DNA from: an uncultured Bacilli bacterium
GTDB lineage: Bacteria; Bacillota_I; Bacilli_A; ML615J-28; CAG-313
Direction of reading: 5' to 3'
NCBI GenBank assembly: GCA_934140285.1
Contig: CAKPBI010000002.1
Span: 132,829 to 196,828 of the forward strand
Length of the DNA: 64,000 nt
Shown here: positions 18,325 through 26,006 of the stretch, one piece after another
How the letters are laid out: each line of letters starts with the position of its first letter
Position numbering within the stretch: the stretch's first letter is position 1
Made by a program: the position numbers and the translations under genes
Notes under the pieces: model-generated
The model's database searches: none
What the model was told of the DNA's origin: nothing
Seen by the model: only the letters and a program-made list of their open reading frames with translations

Positions 18325-19200
18325 ATGGAAAGATATGATTTAAATAAAAACTTAGCCCAAATGTTAAAGGGTGGAGTAATAATGGATGTTACAAATGTAG
18401 AAGAAGCAAAAATTGCTGAAGAAGCAGGTGCGGTTGCCGTAATGGCACTTGAAAGAGTACCATCTGACATTAGAAAAGAAGGTGGAGTCGCAAGAATGAG
18501 TGACCCCGCAATGATAAAAGAAATTCAAAAAGCTGTTTCAATTCCAGTTATGGCAAAAGTAAGAATTGGCCATTTTGTTGAAGCTCAAATTCTTGAAGCA
18601 ATTGAAGTAGACTATATTGATGAATCAGAAGTATTAACACCAGCAGATGAAGCATTTCATATTGACAAACACAACTTTAAAGTACCATTTGTTTGTGGTG
18701 CAAGAAACTTAGGAGAAGCTCTTCGCCGTATAAATGAAGGAGCAAGCATGATTAGAACGAAAGGTGAAGCAGGTACTGGTAATGTTGTTGAAGCAGTACG
18801 TCACCAAAGAACAATGACTACTCAAATTAAATCATTACTCGCAATGGATGATGAAGCATTAACATTTGTTGCACAAGAAATGAGAGTGCCACTTGAACTT
18901 GTAAAGTGGGTAAAAGAAAATCAAAAACTACCGGTTGTTAATTTTGCAGCTGGTGGAATTGCAACCCCTGCTGATGCTGCTCTACTTATGCAACTTGGTA
19001 GTGAAGGTGTTTTTGTTGGTTCGGGAATTTTTAAATCAAGTGATCCAAGAAAAAGAGCTAGAGCAATTGTAGAAGCAGTAACATATTATAATGATCCTAA
19101 AAAACTTGCGGAAATAAGTGAAAACTTAGGTCTTGCAATGCCTGGCATTGATATTCGCGATCTTGAAGAAAACAAAAAACTAGCCAATAGAGGAAACTAA
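18325..19200 (+). CDS. pdxS: Pyridoxal 5'-phosphate synthase lyase subunit
   Basis: Builds pyridoxal 5'-phosphate from ribose 5-phosphate, glyceraldehyde 3-phosphate and the ammonia delivered by PdxT. Landmarks are [19 protein letters not shown], the catalytic Lys in [29 protein letters not shown], and the second Lys in [18 protein letters not shown]. The start at 18325 is chosen over GTG 18316 because AAGGTGA (18313-18319) is the RBS. It has 291 aa. It overlaps pdxT by one base, as expected for two subunits of one synthase. Confidence 0.97.
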   Translation: MERYDLNKNLAQMLKGGVIMDVTNVEEAKIAEEAGAVAVMALERVPSDIRKEGGVARMSDPAMIKEIQKAVSIPVMAKVRIGHFVEAQILEAIEVDYIDESEVLTPADEAFHIDKHNFKVPFVCGARNLGEALRRINEGASMIRTKGEAGTGNVVEAVRHQRTMTTQIKSLLAMDDEALTFVAQEMRVPLELVKWVKENQKLPVVNFAAGGIATPADAALLMQLGSEGVFVGSGIFKSSDPRKRARAIVEAVTYYNDPKKLAEISENLGLAMPGIDIRDLEENKKLANRGN

Positions 19201-19772
19201 TGAAAGTTGGTGTTTTAGCATTACAAGGGGGAGTAATTGAACATGTTGAGATGCTAAAAAAAATCGGTGTTCAACCCATCTTAGTGAAGAAGGAAAGTGA
19301 TTTAGAGGATATTGATGGAATTATTCTTCCTGGTGGTGAAAGTACCGCTATTGGAAGATTACTAAAAATCTTCAATTTACTAGCTCCTTTAAAAAAGAAA
19401 ATCCAAGAAGGTCTTCCCACTTATGGCACATGTGCAGGCTTAATTCTTCTTGCTAAAGAAGTGATAGGTGAGGATCCTTATCTTGAAACTATGGATATCT
19501 CAGTTAAAAGAAATGCCTATGGAAGACAATTATCAAGCTTTACAACAAATCAAGTCATTAAAGAAATTGATGAATCACCAATCCCTTTAGTATTTATTAG
19601 AGCTCCTTGGATTGAAAAGGTTGGAAGAAATGTTCAAGTCCTTTTAGAATTAGATGGAAAAGTTGTTTGTGCTAAAGAAAACAACATTCTAGTATCAAGT
19701 TTTCATCCTGAATTAACAAATGATGAAAGAGTTCATCGTTACTTTATAGAAATGATAAAAACCGCTAAATAG
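19200..19772 (+). CDS. pdxT: Pyridoxal 5'-phosphate synthase glutaminase subunit
   Basis: Class I glutaminase that releases ammonia for PdxS. Seen are the N-terminal VGVLALQGGVIEHVEML, the oxyanion region LPGGESTAIGRLL, the nucleophile Cys in YGTCAGLILLA, and the His-Glu pair in SSFHPELTNDERVHRYF. At 190 aa it is full length. Its stop codon lies inside the loop of the terminator hairpin that closes the operon. Confidence 0.97.
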   Translation: MKVGVLALQGGVIEHVEMLKKIGVQPILVKKESDLEDIDGIILPGGESTAIGRLLKIFNLLAPLKKKIQEGLPTYGTCAGLILLAKEVIGEDPYLETMDISVKRNAYGRQLSSFTTNQVIKEIDESPIPLVFIRAPWIEKVGRNVQVLLELDGKVVCAKENNILVSSFHPELTNDERVHRYFIEMIKTAK

Positions 19773-19785
19773 CGGTTTTATTTTT
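19759..19785 (+). terminator. Rho-independent terminator overlapping the end of pdxT
   Basis: Stem AAACCGCT / AGCGGTTT with the loop AAAT, then TTATTTTT. The pdxT stop lies at the loop-stem junction. Confidence 0.85.
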
Positions 19786-19809
19786 AAAAGTGATTATGAT
19801 TATGACGGT

Positions 19810-19838
19810 GGGAAAGGGGAGTTACCCCCTTCCCTTTT
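19810..19838 (+). terminator. GC-rich hairpin between convergent pdxT and coat gene
   Basis: GGGAAAGGGG pairs with CCCCCTTCCC (about one mismatch) around a short loop, followed by TTTTT on the + strand. It probably serves as a second terminator for pdxT and may block read-through from the opposite side. Confidence 0.55.
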
Positions 19839-20251
19839 TAAATTGCGGGGTAACAAGTTGTTTCACAATTAATAGGTTCAAAACATTGAACACAACAAAT
19901 ACAATCAATTTTTACAATTACAGTATAAGTAGTACAAGTAATTGTTCCATTAGTATTTTGTAATAAACGTAAAACCACAGTATCGTTTCCACGTACAGCT
20001 TCAACTCGGAATAGGTCAGTAGTAGTTCCGTCTACACCAATTGGAGCAGTTAATTTATTACAGCCTGAGTAAATGGAAATAGGTTTTGTATTGTACATTG
20101 CTGTTAACATACAGTTTTCACAACCATCAGCGTTAGTTTGAATAACAGCGTCACGTTGCATTTTATCTAAACGTCTTAAAAGGTCAGCTATTGTTGTACC
20201 ATTTGTATTGTTGGTATTTGTGTTATTGTTACGTGTATCAAAGCAAGTCAT
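19838..20251 (-). CDS. Spore coat protein, CotY/CotZ family
   Basis: A 137-aa, Cys-rich protein matching the CotY/CotZ/ExsY morphogenetic coat (exosporium) family. Seen: an N-terminal Asn/Thr-rich spacer, a helix LLRRLDKMQRDA, CENCMLTAMYNTKPISIY, APIG, FRVEAVRGNDTVVLRLL, and a C-terminal VIVKIDCICCVQCFEP with the clustered cysteines that cross-link the crust. The start is taken at 20251 (MTCFD) because GAGGTG lies seven bases upstream; a longer frame begins at 20272. A coat gene points to sporulation. No other coat genes adjoin it. Confidence 0.82.
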   Translation of the reverse strand: MTCFDTRNNNTNTNNTNGTTIADLLRRLDKMQRDAVIQTNADGCENCMLTAMYNTKPISIYSGCNKLTAPIGVDGTTTDLFRVEAVRGNDTVVLRLLQNTNGTITCTTYTVIVKIDCICCVQCFEPINCETTCYPAI

Positions 20252-20316
20252 AATCAAGCACCTCACTTTCAATATATTATATGTTGTAGTTGAAAATAAT
20301 GATGGGTGAAAATCAT

Positions 20317-21111
20317 CTAGTTAAAAAAATATATAAAAATATTTACTAATCCAACTATTAAACAATATAAACCAAAGAACTTAATTTTTCTCATATCTAA
20401 CTTATTAAAAAACCACCTAATCGAAAAACTAGTCGCAACAAATGCACTAATAAAAGCAACACATGTTGGTATAATATCAATAGAGTAAAAATTAAGCTTA
20501 ATAATGGCTAAAACAAAAGCACCAATACTTGCGATAATATAAAGAAAAAAAGAAAACTTTAAAGTTCTTTTAATGGTACAATCTTGACTTAATCCTGCAG
20601 ATAAAGTTAACCCACTCCTGCTAAGACCAGGTATAACCGCAATCCCTTGAAATAAACCAATCCAAAAAGCCGAACCAGTCGTAATTTCTTCATTAACACA
20701 ACTTCCCTTTTTAATTTTAAAAAAAGAATAAAATAAAACAATACTTGTAAGTATTAAACATATAGAACAAGTAAAACTATTTAAAAAGTATTTATCAATA
20801 TAGTCATTAAACAAAATACCAATAACTCCAGCTGGGATGCTCGCAATAATAATATTAAAGAAATACTTTCGATTTAAATAATGACTAGTATTATTAGTAA
20901 AAGTATTTTTAATTAAAGTTATTAAATCTTTAAAAAAGAAAATCATAATTGCTAAACATGAAGCAAAATTAACAAAAATCTCCGTTTCAAGGTTCATTTT
21001 TTCAAGTCCTAAATATTCATTTAAAAAGACCATATGAGCACTACTTGATATAGGAAGGGGTTCAGTTAACCCTTGAATTAATCCAATTAAGATATATTTT
21101 AATATACGCAT
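20317..21111 (-). CDS. uppP: Undecaprenyl-diphosphatase (BacA/UppP)
   Basis: Membrane phosphatase recycling undecaprenyl diphosphate to the monophosphate carrier; it can also give bacitracin tolerance. The two conserved motifs are GLIQGLTEPLPISSSAHMV (residues ~9-27) and VIPGLSRSGLTLSAGL (about 170-185), each with the polar active-site residues. About seven to eight hydrophobic helices are seen. The start at 21111 is set by GGAGGT (21117-21122 on the complementary strand). It has 264 aa. The usual motif reads GxTExLPxSSxxH, and this copy fits. Confidence 0.95.
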   Translation of the reverse strand: MRILKYILIGLIQGLTEPLPISSSAHMVFLNEYLGLEKMNLETEIFVNFASCLAIMIFFFKDLITLIKNTFTNNTSHYLNRKYFFNIIIASIPAGVIGILFNDYIDKYFLNSFTCSICLILTSIVLFYSFFKIKKGSCVNEEITTGSAFWIGLFQGIAVIPGLSRSGLTLSAGLSQDCTIKRTLKFSFFLYIIASIGAFVLAIIKLNFYSIDIIPTCVAFISAFVATSFSIRWFFNKLDMRKIKFFGLYCLIVGLVNIFIYFFN

Positions 21112-21169
21112 ACTTACCTCCATTTAAATTTATATATGCAATTTACTACTAAAAAATACCAATTTAGGG

Positions 21170-21175
21170 TATAAT
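21170..21175 (+). promoter_or_regulatory. -10 element for the EIIB-like gene
   Basis: TATAAT 26 bases before the start codon; no clear -35. Confidence 0.4.
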
Positions 21176-21200
21176 TAATATATATGGAGGAAGTATAAAA

Positions 21201-21569
21201 ATGAAATCAATATTAATTCTTGAAAATACCAATCTAAACCTCTTACCACTCTTAATAGCAGTAATTGTAATGGTTATTCCTATTATAACTTTATTAATAA
21301 TTGCTTTAATCAAGTTTATTGCTAAAAACTTTAAGAGAAATCATAAAAAGGTTGAAACAAAAGAAGATATTAAAAATAAATACCTAGCACCTTTTGGTGA
21401 TGATAATATTGTTTCAATATCAAAAAATTTAAATCGTGTAACAGTTGAAGTAAAAGATATAAATAATGTAAACTTTGATGGCTTACGTAATTTAGGTGTG
21501 GGAGTTTTAATCTCAGGTAATACAATTAAATGTTCATCTGCTGAATTCGCACGTACAATTGAAGACTAA
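21201..21569 (+). CDS. Small membrane-anchored PTS EIIB-like protein
   Basis: A 122-aa protein with one or two N-terminal membrane segments (residues ~13-45), a basic linker and a C-terminal domain of about 60 residues. That domain resembles the glucose-type EIIB fold of the phosphotransferase system: FGDDNIVSISKNLNRVTVEVKD, then FDGLRNLGVGVLISGNTIKC. In true EIIB proteins the corresponding strand begins with the phosphorylated Cys (CxTRLR); here a Ser or Lys takes its place. It is probably not a phosphate carrier. There is no sugar permease nearby. Its role is unknown. Confidence 0.6.
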   Translation: MKSILILENTNLNLLPLLIAVIVMVIPIITLLIIALIKFIAKNFKRNHKKVETKEDIKNKYLAPFGDDNIVSISKNLNRVTVEVKDINNVNFDGLRNLGVGVLISGNTIKCSSAEFARTIED

Positions 21570-21576
21570 AAAAATA

Positions 21577-21600
21577 AGCCACCTAAAAGGGTGGCTATTT
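21577..21600 (+). terminator. Hairpin after EIIB-like gene
   Basis: Stem AGCCACC / GGTGGCT with a 6-nt loop and only a short ATTT tail; a weak terminator. Confidence 0.6.
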
Positions 21601-21624
21601 AAATATACTATGGAGGATATATAT

Positions 21625-23016
21625 ATGAATAATAACTTTGAACAAATTGTAATGAATAATAAAGAAGAAATTATTAAAACATTACAAGAATTAATTCAAA
21701 TTAGAAGTGTATACGATGAATCAACTAAAACGGCTTTAACTCCTTTTGGAAAAGGAATAAATGATGCTCTTAAATATATGGAGAAAAAAGCTAAAGAAGA
21801 TGGCTTTGAAGTCTTAAACGATAATGGATATGCACTTGAAATATCATATGGAGAAGGAGAAAAAAGCGTTGGCGTGCTATGTCATTTAGACGTAGTTCCC
21901 GAAGGTAAAAACTGGATGTACCCTCCATATGAAGCAAGAATCGTCGATAATAAAATCTATGGTAGAGGATCAACTGATGATAAGGGACCATTAATTGCTA
22001 GTTACTTTGCTTTAAAATTTATTAAAGATGCTAATATTAAACTAAAAAACAAAATTAAGTTAATTCTTGGTACTGATGAAGAAACCGCATGGCGTGGCAT
22101 TCATCACTATTTAGAAAGCCATCCTTTACCTGATCTTGGTTTTTCACCTGATTGTTCTTTTCCTCTTGTTTATGGAGAAAAAGGAAGAATGGCAATAGAT
22201 CTAAAAATCAAAGATGTTAATAAATGTGCAGTTTCCACTGATGCTTTAATATCATTAAAAGGTGGAGAACGTTACAACGTTGTTATCGATGAAGCAACAG
22301 CCATCGCAAGAATTAATGTAGTTGATGAATTTATGAAATATTTAAAAGAAAATCATCTTGAAGGTGATGTAACGGAAAAAGATGGAAAGTATGAATACTT
22401 CCTAAAAGGTACAGCAGCTCATGCAATGGAACCAGAAAAAGGAATAAATGCGGGAACTCATCTTTGTAATTTCTTTAAAAATTATACATCAAACCAACTT
22501 GTAAAATATGTTGCAGAAAACCATCATTTAGATTTTAATCTCAATAATATGGGATTAAGTTATACTGATTATGAAATGGGACCAATAACATGTAACATTG
22601 GTATCATTGATATTAATCCTGATAGCACAAGAGTTACTCTTGATATTAGATATCCGGAAAGATATGATGTTGAAAACTTCAAAAAAGTATATGCTAATAT
22701 TCTTTCCAAATACAATCTTGAAATAACTAACTTTGAACATAAAGTTCCTCACTATGTAAGTCCAAATAGTGAATTAGTAAAAGCTTTATATGAAGCATAT
22801 GTAAAGAATACTAACGACTCCACACATAAACCATTTACAGTAGGAGGCGGAACTTATGCAAGTATCCTTGAAAATGGAGTTGCATATGGAATGGGATTCC
22901 CTTATGAAGAAGAACTTGCTCATCAACCTAATGAATTCTTAGATATTGATAGTTTATTAAAAGGAATCTTAATATATATAGATGCGATACTCGCAACAGG
23001 AGATATGGATGCGTAG
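21625..23016 (+). CDS. pepV: PepV-type M20 dipeptidase
   Basis: Zinc-dependent dipeptidase of the M20 family that breaks down unspecific dipeptides in the cytoplasm. Metal and active-site residues are seen in VLCHLDVVPEGKNW (His, Asp), GRGSTDDKGP (bridging Asp), GTDEETAWRGIHHY (catalytic Glu and metal Glu), SPDCSFPLVYGEKGR, and the C-terminal ELAHQPNEFLDID (metal His). A lid domain separates these halves. The start at 21625 follows TGGAGGAT; the frame extends further upstream, but without an RBS and through the preceding hairpin. It has 463 aa, normal for PepV. trmB overlaps its end. Confidence 0.93.
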   Translation: MNNNFEQIVMNNKEEIIKTLQELIQIRSVYDESTKTALTPFGKGINDALKYMEKKAKEDGFEVLNDNGYALEISYGEGEKSVGVLCHLDVVPEGKNWMYPPYEARIVDNKIYGRGSTDDKGPLIASYFALKFIKDANIKLKNKIKLILGTDEETAWRGIHHYLESHPLPDLGFSPDCSFPLVYGEKGRMAIDLKIKDVNKCAVSTDALISLKGGERYNVVIDEATAIARINVVDEFMKYLKENHLEGDVTEKDGKYEYFLKGTAAHAMEPEKGINAGTHLCNFFKNYTSNQLVKYVAENHHLDFNLNNMGLSYTDYEMGPITCNIGIIDINPDSTRVTLDIRYPERYDVENFKKVYANILSKYNLEITNFEHKVPHYVSPNSELVKALYEAYVKNTNDSTHKPFTVGGGTYASILENGVAYGMGFPYEEELAHQPNEFLDIDSLLKGILIYIDAILATGDMDA

Positions 23017-23653
23017 AAGAAATGTAAAAAATGCTCATGAACGTCTTGTTCAAAATGAAAAACTGGTAATATTAGAACCAGAAAGTTATAAAGGAAAATG
23101 GCAATCATTATTTGAAAATAATAACCCTATCTATCTTGAAATAGGAATGGGAAAAGGTGATTTTATTATTGAAAATGCCAAACAAAATCCGAATATTAAC
23201 TATTTGGGTCTTGAAAAATATGAAAGTGTTATTGTTCAAGCGGTGGAAAAAGCAAAAGACTTAAATCTAAAAAATCTCTATTTAATCTGCTATGATGCAA
23301 CAACGATAAATAAAGTGTTTGATAAAGAAGAAATATCAAAAATATATCTAAACTTTTCTGATCCATGGCCTAAATCAAGACATGAGAAAAGAAGACTAAC
23401 ATCTTCAAACTTTTTAAAACAATACATTGAAATTTGTAAAAAACCAGTTACAATTGAATTCAAAACAGATAACAAAGAACTATTTGAATATAGCCTTGTA
23501 TCACTAAATAACAATGGTTGGAAATTCTTAGATTTATCTTTTGACTTACATCAAAAGTATGAAAATGTAATAATGACAGAATATGAAAAAAAATTCCATG
23601 CAATGGGACATAACATATATTTCGTTAAAACAGAGTATGAGGAAAAGAAATGA
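23009..23653 (+). CDS. trmB: tRNA (guanine-N7-)-methyltransferase
   Basis: Methylates G46 of tRNA with S-adenosylmethionine. The N-terminus MRRRNVKNAHERL is typical; then come IYLEIGMGKGDFI (SAM-binding), YLGLEKYESVIVQA, IYLNFSDPWPKSRHEKRRL and a C-terminal TEYEKKFHAMGHNIY. It has 214 aa. The start at 23009 is supported by CAGGAG at 22997-23002 and family alignment, so it overlaps pepV by eight bases. It stops at TGA, overlapping the next ATG. Confidence 0.95.
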   Translation: MRRRNVKNAHERLVQNEKLVILEPESYKGKWQSLFENNNPIYLEIGMGKGDFIIENAKQNPNINYLGLEKYESVIVQAVEKAKDLNLKNLYLICYDATTINKVFDKEEISKIYLNFSDPWPKSRHEKRRLTSSNFLKQYIEICKKPVTIEFKTDNKELFEYSLVSLNNNGWKFLDLSFDLHQKYENVIMTEYEKKFHAMGHNIYFVKTEYEEKK

Positions 23654-24159
23654 AAGCATATATAGGCTCTACTAATATAGTTAAAGTAAATGCATGTAAA
23701 GAAATTCTTGAGCCCTATGGATATGAAGTTATACCATGTAATGTTGATAGTAAAGTTGGTAGTCAACCCAAATCCGATTTAGAAACCATTATAGGGGCTA
23801 CTAACAGGGCTAAAGCCTTACCAAAGGATGGTTTAAGAATTGGACTTGAGGCCGGAGTAGAAATCCTAGATGATATAATGTACCTAACAAACTTTGGAGT
23901 TTTGATTGATGAAAATGATAACATCTATAGAGCAGGAGGAACAAGAATACCTCTTCCAAATATAATTAAAAACTTAATTATCAACGAAAACATGGAATTA
24001 AGTGTTGCGATGGATACATATTTTAAAACCAAAGACATTAAACATCAAAATGGAGCTATTGGTTATTTTACTTGCAATCTAGTTAAACGAAAAGATATCT
24101 TTACCCATATTATGAAACTTCTATATGGAGAGTATTTATATAATAGAAAGGAACAATAA
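23650..24159 (+). CDS. DUF84 / YjjX-type inosine-xanthosine triphosphatase
   Basis: House-cleaning nucleotide phosphatase expected to remove non-canonical ITP or XTP. Family marks are the start KAYIGSTNIVKVNA, ATNRAKAL, RIGLEAGVEILDDIMYLTNFGVL, and the C-terminal HQNGAIGYFTCNLVKRKDIFTHIM. It has 169 aa, the expected size. It is tightly coupled to trmB by an ATGA overlap. Substrate preference is inferred from the family only. Confidence 0.85.
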   Translation: MKAYIGSTNIVKVNACKEILEPYGYEVIPCNVDSKVGSQPKSDLETIIGATNRAKALPKDGLRIGLEAGVEILDDIMYLTNFGVLIDENDNIYRAGGTRIPLPNIIKNLIINENMELSVAMDTYFKTKDIKHQNGAIGYFTCNLVKRKDIFTHIMKLLYGEYLYNRKEQ

Positions 24160-24160
24160 A

Positions 24161-24712
24161 ATGAAAGGTTTAATCTTACTTGCTAACTATTTTGAAGATG
24201 TTGAAGCTTTAATTACTATTGATATGCTAAGAAGAGCAAAAATTACCATTGATATGATAAGTCTTAATGAAACCAAAGAAGTAACAACTCAATCAAATAT
24301 TATAATTCATGCGGATAAAACATATCATGATGTTAACTTTGATGACTATTCATTTTTGATTATTCCTGGTGGTAAAGCAACCTTCCTAACACATCATCAT
24401 AGTGAGTTTACAAAAAATGCAGTTGATCACTTTATGAATAAACATCAACTTATTGCATGTATTTGTGCAGCACCAAGTGTTCTTGGTATATATGGCTATT
24501 TAGATAATAAAGAATTTACTTGCTTCCCATCATGCGAAGAATATATTCCAAAAGGAATATACCTAAAAAATCAAGATGTGGTAGTAACTGATAATATCAT
24601 AACCTCAAAAGCTGCAGGTACAACATTTAACTTTAGCTATGAAATAATTAAATATTTAACAACCAAAGATACCGCTGAAAAAATTTTATCAAGTGTATAT
24701 TACAAAAAATAA
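24161..24712 (+). CDS. DJ-1/PfpI family protein
   Basis: Single-domain protein of the DJ-1/ThiJ/PfpI superfamily, whose members include glyoxalase-like, deglycase-like or regulatory proteins. The nucleophile elbow ACICAAPSVLG carries the conserved Cys, and the acidic partner is in LLANYFEDVEALITID near the N-terminus. SKAAGTTFNFSYEIIKYL matches the C-terminal helix region. The start at 24161 (MKGLI) follows AAAGGA, one base after the preceding stop. It has 183 aa. It closes the pepV-trmB-DUF84-DJ-1 unit; the exact activity is unclear. Confidence 0.88.
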   Translation: MKGLILLANYFEDVEALITIDMLRRAKITIDMISLNETKEVTTQSNIIIHADKTYHDVNFDDYSFLIIPGGKATFLTHHHSEFTKNAVDHFMNKHQLIACICAAPSVLGIYGYLDNKEFTCFPSCEEYIPKGIYLKNQDVVVTDNIITSKAAGTTFNFSYEIIKYLTTKDTAEKILSSVYYKK

Positions 24713-24734
24713 AAGGAACTTTCAAAAGTTCCTT
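24713..24734 (+). terminator. Hairpin after the DJ-1 gene
   Basis: Perfect inverted repeat AAGGAACTTT / AAAGTTCCTT with a very short loop. It has no strong T run, and the tRNA begins five bases later. Confidence 0.5.
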
Positions 24735-24738
24735 AAAT

Positions 24739-24814
24739 GTCCCCGTAGCTCAGTGGATAGAGCATCGGTTTCCTAAACCGCTGGTCGTAGGTTCGAATCC
24801 TATCGGGGACGCCA
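24739..24814 (+). tRNA. tRNA-Arg (anticodon CCU)
   Basis: Cloverleaf of 76 nt with encoded CCA. Acceptor GTCCCCG / CGGGGAC, D stem GCTC / GAGC, anticodon loop TTCCTAA (CCU, reading AGG), T arm TAGG-TTCGAAT-CCTA, discriminator G. The outer anticodon-stem pair is T-C, a mismatch. The rest of the stem (CGGT / ACCG) is perfect. Confidence 0.95.
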
Positions 24815-25124
24815 TTAAAATTTAAATATAAGATGCTAATACTAATTATAGATTAATGATAGTTGTAACTAAAATGTTAACTTTTTAGGAAAGTGTTAAG
24901 TAATCATTACCACATATAATATAGTTTAATAAAAGAACAATAGAATTGATATTAATATGTGAAATAAATATAACAAGACAATACAGCCTAGTAGAAGAAT
25001 CTACTAGGCATTATTTAGTTTACAAGTTATAAAATAAAATATTTATTTACCCATAAAAATAGCAGTCTGCTTGAATAAATATCATAAAATAAACACAAAT
25101 TTATTAAAATATTTATACCAATTA
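24815..25124 (+). other. Intergenic AT-rich stretch after tRNA-Arg
   Basis: About 300 bases with no supportable gene; only the hairpin at 24986-25009 stands out. I found no copy of the tRNA 3' end downstream that would mark an integrated element. Confidence 0.5.
24986..25016 (+). terminator. Strong hairpin, probable terminator
   Basis: Perfect 10-bp stem GCCTAGTAGA / TCTACTAGGC with an AGAA tetraloop and the tail ATTATTT. It may end the tRNA transcript. Confidence 0.65.
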
Positions 25125-25153
25125 TTGACATAATTTTTACATTATGATATAAT
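25125..25153 (+). promoter_or_regulatory. Near-perfect promoter before the lipoprotein region
   Basis: TTGACA (25125-25130), 17-base spacer, TATAAT (25148-25153) with TGA directly upstream. It is one of the two best promoters in the window. Confidence 0.85.
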
Positions 25154-25159
25154 TTACTC

Positions 25160-25350
25160 GTGGGACCCCTAATTAATAAAAGATTAAAAGAAGAAAGGCA
25201 TTAATCAATTATTAATTAATACAACTGAATATGAATTAATCAAAAATGATTAAATATTTGTATGCTTTAGTAGGATACTTACTTTGCTAGCGTAAGGGCA
25301 AAGTAAGCTATACTGCTAAACCAAGCATGCAGGTTTTTAGTCATTTTTTC
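25160..25350 (+). ncRNA. Candidate structured leader or small RNA
   Basis: The transcript from the strong promoter at 25125-25153 would start near 25160. It runs into a long imperfect hairpin at about 25260-25330, whose central arms CTTACTTTGC / GCAAAGTAAG pair perfectly and are extended by TTTAGTAG / CTGCTAAA and GCAT pairing. T runs follow (25334-25338 and 25344-25349). This could be an attenuator or the end of a ~190-nt RNA. A tiny frame starting at a GTG near 25160 (GPLINKRLKEERH) is probably fortuitous. I recognise no known RNA family. Confidence 0.4.
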
Positions 25351-25407
25351 TTATAATACTTAAATTAAAATAAATTTATATAATATAGTAACAAAGGAGA
25401 GAAAAAA

Positions 25408-25516
25408 ATGAAATTATACTTAGTTTATTCAAGAATCATCAAAGAGTATTTAGTCAGGTAGTATCCTGATAAAAATATATTAGTTAAACAAAAAAATGAA
25501 AGGAGAAATAAATAAA
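25408..25516 (+). repeat. Leader cassette copy 1 (sORF plus hairpin) before lipoprotein A
   Basis: Contains a short ORF at 25408-25461 encoding MKLYLVYSRIIKEYLVR, with a good RBS (AAAGGAG, 25393-25399). A small hairpin TCAGG / CCTGA follows at the ORF end, then an ATGAAAGGAG box about 12 bases before the lipoprotein start. Related copies lie before three other genes in this cluster; synonymous differences (TTA/CTG, TAC/TAT, AGA/CGT, ATC/ATA) favour real translation. Confidence 0.5.
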
Positions 25517-25517
25517 A

Positions 25518-26006
25518 ATGAAAAAAGTATTTTTAACAATTATCATGAGTATTTTCTTGACATCCTTAATTTCATGTCAAAGTAACAAAGTTAAATTTAA
25601 AGTCATAGAACAAAAACCATCAGTAATTGCTCATAAAGAATTTAGTTTTAATACTACGGAAGAAGAAGTAATAATATATAAATCTGTTGAACAAATGCAA
25701 GAAGACCTAAACAAAAAAGGATTTAGCATAACTGATAAGGCATTTTCTGATAAATACAATGACAAGTACTTTGAAAAAAAGGCTTTAGCAATAATATACG
25801 GCTGTGATCCTAACGGTGGTTATGTTTATAATTTTAAGTCACTTACTATTAATAATAATGAATTAGTTTTAAATGTCACATATAAAATGCGCGATGGCGA
25901 TGGTATAACTGTACTAATCGAAAGATTATTTACCATAGAAATTATGAAGAAAGATATCAAAGAATTTAATAAATTAAAATGTAAAATAAAAGGAGATATA
26001 AATTAA
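25518..26006 (+). CDS. Lipoprotein A, PrcB-like fold suspected
   Basis: Secreted lipoprotein of 162 aa: a short Lys-start signal peptide ends in the lipobox LISC (Cys about residue 20). The mature part has the pattern of a small domain seen in PrcB-like proteins: a helix (VEQMQEDLNKKGF), then KALAIIYGCDPNGGYVYNFKSL and a strand-rich end. The RBS AAAGGAG lies an unusual 12 bases from the ATG. Lipoprotein B begins on the base after its stop. Function unknown; exposed on the outer face of the membrane. Confidence 0.75.
   Translation: MKKVFLTIIMSIFLTSLISCQSNKVKFKVIEQKPSVIAHKEFSFNTTEEEVIIYKSVEQMQEDLNKKGFSITDKAFSDKYNDKYFEKKALAIIYGCDPNGGYVYNFKSLTINNNELVLNVTYKMRDGDGITVLIERLFTIEIMKKDIKEFNKLKCKIKGDIN

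Noticed and set aside
25160..25204. Leaderless micro-ORF starting at the promoter's start site
   Set aside because: A GTG near 25160 opens a 14-codon frame, but it has no RBS, is not repeated in the other leaders and could occur by chance.
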